A DNA stretch of 6,527 nucleotides from CAYSZB01 sp964435475 (GTDB taxonomy: Bacteria; Chloroflexota; Anaerolineae; Anaerolineales; Anaerolineaceae), in the NCBI GenBank assembly GCA_964435475.1, contig CAYSZB010000101.1:1-6527 (forward strand), in the 5' to 3' direction. Numbering within the stretch: position 1 is the first letter of the stretch; every line of letters starts with the position of its first letter. Both the position numbers and the translations under genes were made by a program. Of this stretch, positions 1 through 5,481 are shown in pieces. The notes under the pieces are model-generated. The model saw only the letters and a list, made by a program, of their open reading frames with translations, had not been told where the DNA came from and did no database searches.

Positions 1-21
1 CATTTATCGCTGCTGATACCG

Positions 22-82
22 TTATACCTTCTCCAACCGCTCCAGCATCTGCCCTATGACATTGGATTAAGAGAAGGTATAA
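22..82. repeat. Perfect 12-bp inverted repeat overlapping a promoter
   Basis: TTATACCTTCTC at 22-33 is the exact reverse complement of GAGAAGGTATAA at 71-82, with 37 bases between the arms. The right arm contains most of the -10 box of the NYN gene. The left arm carries a mirror-image TATAAC reading leftward, so the repeat could be a pair of operator sites or a symmetric divergent promoter region. The predicted rightward transcript starts after the right arm, so this repeat is more likely to act as DNA than as an RNA hairpin. The rest of bases 1-55 shows no gene that I can recognise. Confidence 0.6.
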
Positions 83-83
83 T
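56..83 (+). promoter_or_regulatory. Sigma-70-type promoter of the NYN gene, probably leaderless
   Basis: A -35 box ATGACA (56-61, five of six matches to TTGACA) lies 16 bp before a perfect -10 box TATAAT (78-83). Six bases separate the -10 box from the ATG at 90, so transcription would start at or next to the A of the start codon. That predicts an mRNA with no 5' leader. This is inferred from motif geometry only. Confidence 0.6.
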
Positions 84-89
84 AATTTT

Positions 90-842
90 ATGGTTACAGA
101 AAATTCAATATCAGAAAAAAGAATTGCCATCTTGATCGATGGTGATAATGCTCAATCCACATTGATGGAACAAATCCTGGTTGAGGCTGGCAAATTTGGT
201 AATTCGACAATCCGCCGGGTTTATGGGGATTGGACCACTTCCAGCATGAAGTCGTGGAAGGACATCCTCAACTCATTTGCTTTTCAGCCCATTCAACAAT
301 TCAGGTACACAGTGGGAAAGAATTCGACCGATTCCGCGATGATCATTGATGCGATGGATATCCTGCATACCGAGTCGGTGGACGGTTTTTGCCTGGTTTC
401 AAGCGACAGTGATTACACACGCCTGGCAACCCGCATCAGGGAAAGTGGCAAACTGGTCATCGGGATCGGTAAGAAACTGACCCCACGGGCATTTGTCAGT
501 GCGTGCAATGTCTTTATTTATACCGAGAACTTAAGTCGGGTGGAGATCCACAAAGTCGGGAAGAAAAGAGAGGAAAAACCCGCTGAAGTTGTCACTCCCC
601 AGGATACAGAACTGGTAAAACTCATTGACCAGGCAATGGACATGACCGAGACTGACGATGAGGGTTGGACAAAGTTATCAGAGGTCGGCACGGCGCTGCG
701 GCGTGTGGACCCCGGTTTTGACCCCCGAACGTATGGTTTTAAGCAATTAAGCCAGCTGGTTAAATCAATGAGAGGCAGCTTTGATGTAAAGAAGATGCCT
801 GGAAAATCGATCGTACTGGTCCGACCGAAGGATGAGGATTAA
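90..842 (+). CDS. NYN domain protein with C-terminal OST-HTH/LOTUS domain
   Basis: This is a 250-residue soluble protein with two domains. Residues about 10-150 match the NYN (LabA/DUF88-like, PIN-fold) family: strand RIAILIDGDN (11-20) with D17, D19 and N20, then STDSAMIIDAMD (79-90) with D81 and D87, then VSSDSDY (103-109) with D106 and D108. These acidic residues are the expected metal-binding set of this nuclease-like fold, so the active site looks intact. A charged linker (about 152-170) leads to an OST-HTH/LOTUS domain (about 172-246), a fold associated with RNA binding. The pairing suggests an RNA-processing or RNA-regulating protein in the cytoplasm, but the substrate is unknown. The ATG at 90 fits the fold boundary. 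No well-spaced Shine-Dalgarno sequence precedes it: GAGAAGG at 71-77 is 12 bases away and overlaps the promoter. A terminator follows, so it is probably monocistronic. Confidence 0.9.
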   Translation: MVTENSISEKRIAILIDGDNAQSTLMEQILVEAGKFGNSTIRRVYGDWTTSSMKSWKDILNSFAFQPIQQFRYTVGKNSTDSAMIIDAMDILHTESVDGFCLVSSDSDYTRLATRIRESGKLVIGIGKKLTPRAFVSACNVFIYTENLSRVEIHKVGKKREEKPAEVVTPQDTELVKLIDQAMDMTETDDEGWTKLSEVGTALRRVDPGFDPRTYGFKQLSQLVKSMRGSFDVKKMPGKSIVLVRPKDED

Positions 843-854
843 CACATAATAATT

Positions 855-881
855 GAGGTTTCGAGGAGAAACCTCTTTTTT
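855..881 (+). terminator. Intrinsic terminator after the NYN gene
   Basis: An 8-bp stem (GAGGTTTC 855-862 pairing with GAGAAACCTC-type bases at 868-875) closes a 5-base loop and is followed by six T (876-881). It begins 12 bases after the TAA stop at 840-842 and separates the NYN gene from the DUF2804 gene. Confidence 0.9.
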
Positions 882-894
882 GTTAAACAACCAT

Positions 895-917
895 TACAAT
901 AAGAAAAAATCGAAGGG
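895..917 (+). promoter_or_regulatory. Weak -10 box and Shine-Dalgarno of the DUF2804 gene
   Basis: TACAAT at 895-900 is a five-of-six -10 match. No convincing -35 box is found, because the expected position falls in the preceding terminator. GAAGGG at 912-917 is a plausible ribosome binding site, 11 bases before the ATG at 929 and 8 bases before a TTG at 926. A promoter is expected somewhere here because the upstream gene is terminated. Confidence 0.35.
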
Positions 918-928
918 AATTTTCATTG

Positions 929-1957
929 ATGAGTGAAATGATAAATGAGCCTGAATTAACCAAGACAGTAAGCCTGTGTGAACAGGATGGGTCTTTAAAC
1001 GAGGATGCCATCGGGTGGTCAAGGTACCCGCTGCATCGCTGCAACCTGAAAGGTCATTGGTTAAGAAAAAAACGCTGGAATTATTGGTGTGTCACAAACG
1101 AGCGCTACCTGTTTTCTGTGACCCTGTCCAACGTGGATTACATGGGACTGCCCTTTGTCTACATCCTTGACTTTGAAAGCGGGGAGTTTGCGGAAAAGAC
1201 CATTCTGAGTCCTTTTGGCAAAGGTTGCAAGCTGGGAGAGATAACAAGCGACCCTGCCCATTACCAAAGCAAGGATATGCAGATCTCAATGGTGTCTGAG
1301 GGCATGAAGGTCCACATCCAGGTCAGCTGCCAGGACCTGGGGGGTAAGGGTCTGGAAGCAGACCTTTGGGTGACAAACCCGGAAAATCATGAGTCTCTCA
1401 ACGTGGTGATACCCTGGTCAAAAAAGCGCTTTCAATTCACTTCGAAACAAAACACACTGCCAACCGAAGGCACCATTCGCTGGGGTGAAGAAACCATCAA
1501 CTTCGAATCACAGACAGCATTTGCATGCCTTGACCTGGGCAGGGGGATCTGGCCTTTCTCTTGTTTCTGGAATTGGTCGAGTTTTTCAACCCGCCTGGAG
1601 GATGGAAGAACTGTGGGGGTCAATATGGGGGCAGGCTGGACGGATGGTACAGGGATGAATGAAAACGGGTTGTGCATAGATGGACACCTGGTCAAACTGA
1701 GCGAGGACATCACATTTTTATACGACACGGGGAATTTTAAAGCTCCCTGGCAAATAAAAACAAGCATCACCGACCGGGTTGACCTGGTTTTTACCCCATT
1801 CTTTGAAAGGGTGGCCAAAACTGATGCTTTGATCATCCGGTCTGAGGTACACCAGATGATCGGCCGTTTTGCAGGTACCATCCGCAGTGATGAAGGTGAA
1901 GATATCAAAATTGAGGGTGCCATTGGGTGGGCAGAAGATCACCATGCCCGTTGGTAG
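929..1957 (+). CDS. DUF2804 domain-containing protein
   Basis: This 342-residue protein spans nearly the whole length with the DUF2804 family, whose function I do not know. Recognisable family segments are the N-terminal ELTKTVSLCEQDGSLN (9-24), GWSRYPLHRCNL (29-40) followed by KKRWNYW (47-53), the central GRGIWPF and FWNWSSF (204-219), VNMGAGWTDGTGMNENGL (231-248), and the C-terminal GWAEDHHARW (333-342). The family signature reaches the last residue, so the gene is complete. No signal peptide or membrane segment is visible, so a cytoplasmic location is likely. It is rich in aromatic residues and in strand-like stretches, consistent with a beta-rich fold. I chose the ATG at 929; the TTG at 926, directly before it and better spaced from GAAGGG, would add one residue. 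Neither neighbour suggests a pathway. Confidence 0.88.
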   Translation: MSEMINEPELTKTVSLCEQDGSLNEDAIGWSRYPLHRCNLKGHWLRKKRWNYWCVTNERYLFSVTLSNVDYMGLPFVYILDFESGEFAEKTILSPFGKGCKLGEITSDPAHYQSKDMQISMVSEGMKVHIQVSCQDLGGKGLEADLWVTNPENHESLNVVIPWSKKRFQFTSKQNTLPTEGTIRWGEETINFESQTAFACLDLGRGIWPFSCFWNWSSFSTRLEDGRTVGVNMGAGWTDGTGMNENGLCIDGHLVKLSEDITFLYDTGNFKAPWQIKTSITDRVDLVFTPFFERVAKTDALIIRSEVHQMIGRFAGTIRSDEGEDIKIEGAIGWAEDHHARW

Positions 1958-1981
1958 GGATTGAAAATTTATACAATGGCG

Positions 1982-1998
1982 AATCAGCCTGGCTGGTT
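1982..1998. promoter_or_regulatory. Quasi-palindrome upstream of the DUF438 gene, possible operator
   Basis: The sequence AATCAGCCTGGCTGGTT is centred on base 1990, with a perfect core CAGCC-T-GGCTG and one T:G mismatch in the outer part. It covers the place where the -35 box of the following TATAAT should lie. No T-run follows, so it is not an intrinsic terminator of the DUF2804 gene. A binding site for a dimeric regulator is possible. Confidence 0.4.
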
Positions 1999-2001
1999 AT
2001 G

Positions 2002-2007
2002 TATAAT
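2002..2007 (+). promoter_or_regulatory. -10 box of the DUF438 gene promoter
   Basis: A perfect TATAAT lies 54 bases before the ATG at 2062, which predicts a leader of roughly 48 bases. The expected -35 region (about 1978-1984) has no good match to TTGACA, and it overlaps the palindrome at 1982-1998. That would fit an activator-dependent promoter. Confidence 0.5.
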
Positions 2008-2061
2008 ATATGTGCCAATTATGAAATATGCAAAAATTAATGATCATGGAGTAATAAAAAA

Positions 2062-3243
2062 ATGAGCGAATATATCAATAATGTATCGAAGCGCAAGGCG
2101 GCCTTGCGGGAGGTTATCAAGAAACTACACCAGGGTGCATCGGTTGAGTCATTAACTGAAGAGTTTGGCGAGATCATCAGCTATACAAACTCAAGTGAAA
2201 TTGCAGAGGCGGAAAAAGACATGATCTCAGAAGGGATACCTGTGACGGATATCCAGCAATTGTGCGATCTGCATGTGGCTGTATTCAGAGGGGCATTGGA
2301 GACAGCGCCCGCACCTGAATCCCTACCCGGCCACCCGGTCTACGAATTCCGGAAAGAAAATGAATTGATCGACCTGATGTTAGGATCATTGGAAGACCTG
2401 CTGTCGAAAATGCAAGCCGGGGATGAAAAATCCATTGAAGCTGTCAGGTCCACCCTTCATAATCTTGACCTGATCGAAAGGCATTTTGACCGCAAGGAGA
2501 ACCTGTTCTTCCCTTACCTAGAAAATCATAACTTCCAGGGACCCTCCACCGTGATGTGGGGAGTGGATAACGAGATCAGGGCAAAGATCAAGAATTTAAT
2601 TGTCCTGATGAACAGCCAGACTGTCCCGGTGGAGCGAGCCAGACAGGTATTCAAGGAAATGGCAACCCAGACAAGGGATATGATCTATAAAGAAGAGAAG
2701 ATCATGATCCCTGAGACCCTCAACAGGTTCAGTGAAAAGGAATGGGATGTCATCCGTGCAGAATATCAACTTGTCAAGCCGTCCTATCCCGCTGTAGAGG
2801 AACCAAGCGAGGTTGCTGAAACAAGTGAAGAAACTGGCGGCAGGTTGCCTTTATCAACCGGCGCATTGACCCTGGAACAGATCAACCTGCTGTTAACCAA
2901 CCTGCCGGTGGATGTAACTTTTGTGGATGAAAATGACGAGGTGCGATTCTACTCCCAAACCAGAGAGCGCATCTTTACCCGTACAGAGGCGATCATTGGC
3001 AGGAAAGTCCAAAATTGCCATCCACCACAGAGTGTGCATGTGGTTCAGAAGATCCTTGATTCATTCAGAGCAGGAACCAGGGATGTGGCAGAATTCTGGA
3101 TCGAGATGGGGGGAAAGTTCATCCATATCCGTTATTTTGCGCTGCGAGACAACTCAGGCGCTTATAAGGGAACCATCGAGGTGACACAGGATGCCACCAG
3201 CATCCGGGGATTGACAGGTGAAAGAAGACTGCTGGACGATTAG
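2062..3243 (+). CDS. DUF438-hemerythrin-PAS protein
   Basis: This 393-residue protein has three domains in the order typical of its family. They are an N-terminal DUF438 domain (about 7-80), a hemerythrin-like helical domain (about 90-235) and a C-terminal PAS domain (about 275-385). The hemerythrin part starts at HPVYEFRKENE (91-101) and contains HFDRKENLFFPYLE (141-154), GPSTVMWGVDNEIR (160-173) and EEKIMIPETL (211-220). Only H91, H133 and H141 are available as His ligands, so the metal site may not be a standard diiron site. The PAS part has IIGRKVQNCHPPQSVHVV (311-328), with C319, H320 and H326, then AEFWIEMGGKFIHIRYFALRD (343-363). A role in sensing oxygen, redox state, nitric oxide or a metal is inferred from the domains. 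No membrane segment or output domain is seen. GGAG at 2048-2051 is 10 bases before the ATG. Confidence 0.92.
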   Translation: MSEYINNVSKRKAALREVIKKLHQGASVESLTEEFGEIISYTNSSEIAEAEKDMISEGIPVTDIQQLCDLHVAVFRGALETAPAPESLPGHPVYEFRKENELIDLMLGSLEDLLSKMQAGDEKSIEAVRSTLHNLDLIERHFDRKENLFFPYLENHNFQGPSTVMWGVDNEIRAKIKNLIVLMNSQTVPVERARQVFKEMATQTRDMIYKEEKIMIPETLNRFSEKEWDVIRAEYQLVKPSYPAVEEPSEVAETSEETGGRLPLSTGALTLEQINLLLTNLPVDVTFVDENDEVRFYSQTRERIFTRTEAIIGRKVQNCHPPQSVHVVQKILDSFRAGTRDVAEFWIEMGGKFIHIRYFALRDNSGAYKGTIEVTQDATSIRGLTGERRLLDD

Positions 3244-3257
3244 TCGAAGTTAGGAAC

Positions 3258-3290
3258 AAAAAGAGCCTGATCTTTTGCAGGCTCTTTTTT
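3258..3290. terminator. Bidirectional intrinsic terminator between convergent units
   Basis: A perfect 12-bp stem (3258-3269 with 3278-3289) has an 8-base loop, a GC-rich core GAGCCTG/CAGGCTC and an A-run/T-run on either side. Read rightward it ends in six T and serves the DUF438 gene, whose stop is at 3241-3243. Read leftward it ends in five T and lies 20 bases after the tRNA-Ser(GCU) gene. The 354 bases between the two protein genes (3244-3597) hold this terminator, two tRNA genes and their promoter. Confidence 0.93.
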
Positions 3291-3310
3291 GTTTAATTGT
3301 GGACATCAGG

Positions 3311-3400
3311 CGGGGAGGGAGGGATTCGAACCCTCGGTCGAGTTCTACACCCGACAACCACTTAGCAGGCGGTCCCATTCGTCCACTCTGGCACCTCCCC
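3311..3400 (-). tRNA. tRNA-Ser (anticodon GCU)
   Basis: The 90-base gene folds into a complete class II tRNA on the minus strand. The acceptor stem pairs GGGGAGG with CCTCCCC, followed by a G discriminator. The anticodon stem ACCGC/GTGGT encloses loop CTGCTAA, with anticodon GCT at 3366-3364. The long variable arm has a 7-bp stem (GTCGGGT/ACTCGAC), as expected for serine. The T arm is GAGGG-TTCGAAT-CCCTC. It reads AGC and AGU codons. CCA is not encoded. It follows tRNA-Ser(UGA) after 23 bases and is probably cut from the same transcript. Confidence 0.97.
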
Positions 3401-3423
3401 AACGGTAAACAACTGTCATCCAG

Positions 3424-3508
3424 CGGAAGGAGTGGGATTCGAACCCACGATGGGTTTCCCCATACCTGTTTTCAAGACAGGCGCCTTGAGCCGCTCGGCC
3501 ATCCCTCC
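3424..3508 (-). tRNA. tRNA-Ser (anticodon UGA)
   Basis: The 85-base class II tRNA has acceptor stem GGAGGGA/TCCTTCC (one G:T pair) and a G discriminator. The anticodon stem CCTGT/ACAGG encloses loop CTTGAAA, with anticodon TGA at 3474-3472. The variable arm is ATGGG-GAAA-CCCAT, and the T arm is GTGGG-TTCGAAT-CCCAC. It is expected to read UCA and probably other UCN codons. CCA is not encoded. It is the first gene of a two-tRNA leftward unit. Confidence 0.97.
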
Positions 3509-3520
3509 GTTAGAAAAGTG

Positions 3521-3549
3521 ATTTTATCATAGATTAATTCCTGTCACAA
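3521..3549 (-). promoter_or_regulatory. Promoter of the tRNA-Ser pair
   Basis: On the minus strand TTGTGA (3549-3544) lies 17 bp before TAAAAT (3526-3521), a five-of-six -10 box. Transcription would begin near 3514, about six bases before the mature end of tRNA-Ser(UGA). The -35 box is only a four-of-six match. Confidence 0.55.
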
Positions 3550-3597
3550 GGAATAGCCTGGTGTATTTAAACCTGTTAAGGATCTTTAGACAGATTT

Positions 3598-5466
3598 CTA
3601 CAAGGAAAAATGAAATGATACCCTCCCGATGTGGATGAGGTCCATATCCTCAAGAATGACCCCGGATCGACTGATCGGGGCGTAGTTGACCCAGGTACCA
3701 GCGACCGACCCAAGATCAGACAGGCGGTATCCATCCTGGGGAAAATAATCGATCCGGGCATGAAGGGGGTCAACTGTCTTTTCTTCAATGACCAGGTTGC
3801 ACTTGATGGGATGACTGCCAATTAAAACGTGGTGTGCAGGTAATTTGAATGGATCCCTGTTCAGGGGTTGGTTATCCTTATCAAGCCATAGCAAGCGTGC
3901 ATTACCCCGGTAGGTGGGATCGACACGATCTTGATGTGCAAAGGATTGATGAGCAGAGGGTCCTTTTGATTGTTTGGTTTGAGACCTTTTATGATATTGA
4001 ACTATGAATAATGAGATAGTACCCATGATCAAGATGAAAATTAATCCCAACAAGAGATATTTGACCGTCTCAGCAGAGATACCTGTCTTATTACCCGGAG
4101 TTGCGGGTTGTTCAACATTGACCATGACAGGCAGAGCCGAGGATGTGGCTGTTAACCCGATCTCGTCTTCAACGACCACCTTCAGGTTGACCAGTGAGGA
4201 AACTTCGACCAGGCTGATATCCCATTCCACATGGCTGTAAGGTGGTTCTTTCTTTTCGAAAACCAGAACGTCATCCTGGTACAGCCTTAGGTACTTCAAA
4301 TTGCGGGGATGCCTATCCGGAAAAGTCACCAGGACACTGATCTTTTTGATGTCACTTTGGTCGGGGGTCTCATCCTCGGCTGGTGCTGGTAATGTACGGA
4401 CAATTTCAAGCGGGGGCGACAAGAAGACGGCTTCTGGTGGAAGCACCTTGATTGATATGCTTAAGGGAACTGAAACCAGGTCAGTGGGTTCCTGGGATAT
4501 CCTGATGGCCAGGTTAAATTTTCCACTCTGCCTGACCATCGACCGGTAGGAAGCGCGAAAATAGGTGCCATAAGGCGCCAGGTAATTTTGAGGGTCGGGA
4601 ACCGTTTCATGCCCTGAAAAAAGGAAAAAACTGCTCCCAGTGGACCTGGAAAGGTCATAAAGAGCCTGACCCCTGGGCGAGTTGAAATCCACTTCATTGC
4701 CGACCAGCCAGATATTGATGTGCAAGCCTGAACTAAGCGCACTTTGTTTCAGCGAGAGTAACTTTTCGAGATCGCCGGGCTCAGGGAGAGGTGTGATATA
4801 CAACATGACCTGGTCGGTTGTGATATCCTTTGCCTGGATCGTTGCCAAATCGATACCTGATATAAGACTGGATAGACCTGGCGAAAGAGTGCGCATGTCC
4901 GGCTGGTAAGCACTGACCCCGGCATACCAGACATTACGATCATTTATCTTGAAAAGGCTCCTGCCCTGGTTTACGAGGAAACTCCACTCATTTTGATCAT
5001 CATCCGCCACTTCTTGTCGAAAATGGTCAAATGATTTCATCAGGTAATCATAGTTTGTGACCCCTGAGGAATCTCGCAAGGCCAACGCCCTGCCAGCGTT
5101 AACTGCCAGGATGAAATGCGTTTTACCCTTCTGAGGTGTTACAGCTAAAGGCTCAATATCGTTGTTGTCTTCAATGATCCCGACCTGTTCAGGGTTCACT
5201 CGCTGGTAGGGCTGCCCATTTGCGTCCCATGCTTTGAAAGAGAAAGAAATTTCAGGAAAACTTGTAAGATCGGGATTGCCAAGAACTATAAGCGATGGAT
5301 TCTCCTGGGCGGAGACAGGCAAACCAGTAAATTGATAAAAAAAGCCAAAAGCAATCAATAAGAATGGCATTAACCTAAAAAATAAAGATCCAGGTTTGTG
5401 CTTTTGCCCCTGGATCTTTACTATTCTTATTTGGTCTTTTGAACAGTCTGGCAGTAAGTCGGACAT
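3598..5466 (-). CDS. Transmembrane protein with vWA-like ectodomain and cytoplasmic FHA domain
   Basis: This 622-residue protein has, in order: a basic N-terminus, a hydrophobic signal segment (about 33-50) ending VSAQE, a plausible signal peptidase site after A53, a vWA-like region (about 58-345), an Ig-like strand-rich region (about 370-450), a membrane helix (about 468-489), a basic cytoplasmic anchor KRSQTKQSK, and a C-terminal FHA domain (about 546-622). The vWA-like region has AVNAGRA (121-127) where a metal site DxSxS would be, so metal binding is probably lost. The FHA domain has G550-S551 where GR is usual, and VDPLHAR (565-571) where SRxH is usual, so phosphothreonine binding is doubtful; LGSVAGTWVN is retained. 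A surface receptor or scaffold with a cytoplasmic interaction domain is inferred. The start is uncertain: the ATG at 5466 has no Shine-Dalgarno, a TTG precedes it, and the ATG at 5370 lies just after a terminator-like hairpin but would leave a signal peptide without basic residues. Confidence 0.85.
   Translation of the reverse strand: MSDLLPDCSKDQIRIVKIQGQKHKPGSLFFRLMPFLLIAFGFFYQFTGLPVSAQENPSLIVLGNPDLTSFPEISFSFKAWDANGQPYQRVNPEQVGIIEDNNDIEPLAVTPQKGKTHFILAVNAGRALALRDSSGVTNYDYLMKSFDHFRQEVADDDQNEWSFLVNQGRSLFKINDRNVWYAGVSAYQPDMRTLSPGLSSLISGIDLATIQAKDITTDQVMLYITPLPEPGDLEKLLSLKQSALSSGLHINIWLVGNEVDFNSPRGQALYDLSRSTGSSFFLFSGHETVPDPQNYLAPYGTYFRASYRSMVRQSGKFNLAIRISQEPTDLVSVPLSISIKVLPPEAVFLSPPLEIVRTLPAPAEDETPDQSDIKKISVLVTFPDRHPRNLKYLRLYQDDVLVFEKKEPPYSHVEWDISLVEVSSLVNLKVVVEDEIGLTATSSALPVMVNVEQPATPGNKTGISAETVKYLLLGLIFILIMGTISLFIVQYHKRSQTKQSKGPSAHQSFAHQDRVDPTYRGNARLLWLDKDNQPLNRDPFKLPAHHVLIGSHPIKCNLVIEEKTVDPLHARIDYFPQDGYRLSDLGSVAGTWVNYAPISRSGVILEDMDLIHIGRVSFHFSL
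5377..5420 (-). terminator. Terminator-like hairpin inside the 5' end of the FHA frame
   Basis: On the minus strand TAAAGATCCAGG (5420-5409) pairs perfectly with CCTGGATCTTTA (5394-5383) across a 14-base loop, and six T (5382-5377) follow directly. It lies 62 bases after the membrane-protein stop and ends just before an in-frame ATG at 5370. It could be the terminator of the membrane-protein gene or a read-through control for the FHA gene. The structure is seen in the sequence; its activity is inferred. Confidence 0.65.
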
Positions 5467-5481
5467 CAAGGTGTAATTATA

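Noticed and set aside
1432..1923. 163-codon open frame on the minus strand opposite the DUF2804 gene
   Set aside because: The plus-strand frame has full-length family motifs; the antisense frame shows no recognisable domain.
3275..3532. 85-codon plus-strand frame running through the tRNA pair
   Set aside because: Its RDSNPR-like and SGIRTHD-like peptides are the well-known mistranslation of tRNA T-arm sequences; the bases are fully explained by the two tRNAs.
3537..3554. Hairpin ATTCCT/AGGAAT between the FHA gene and the tRNA promoter, possible terminator
   Set aside because: Only six weak pairs and no T-run on either strand. It overlaps the proposed tRNA -35 box, so at most a minor operator.
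5476..5481. Perfect TATAAT on the minus strand just before the FHA-gene start, suggesting a second leaderless promoter
   Set aside because: No acceptable -35 box at 16-18 bp, and the spacing to the ATG at 5466 is nine bases. The AT-rich 15-bp gap can give this by chance.
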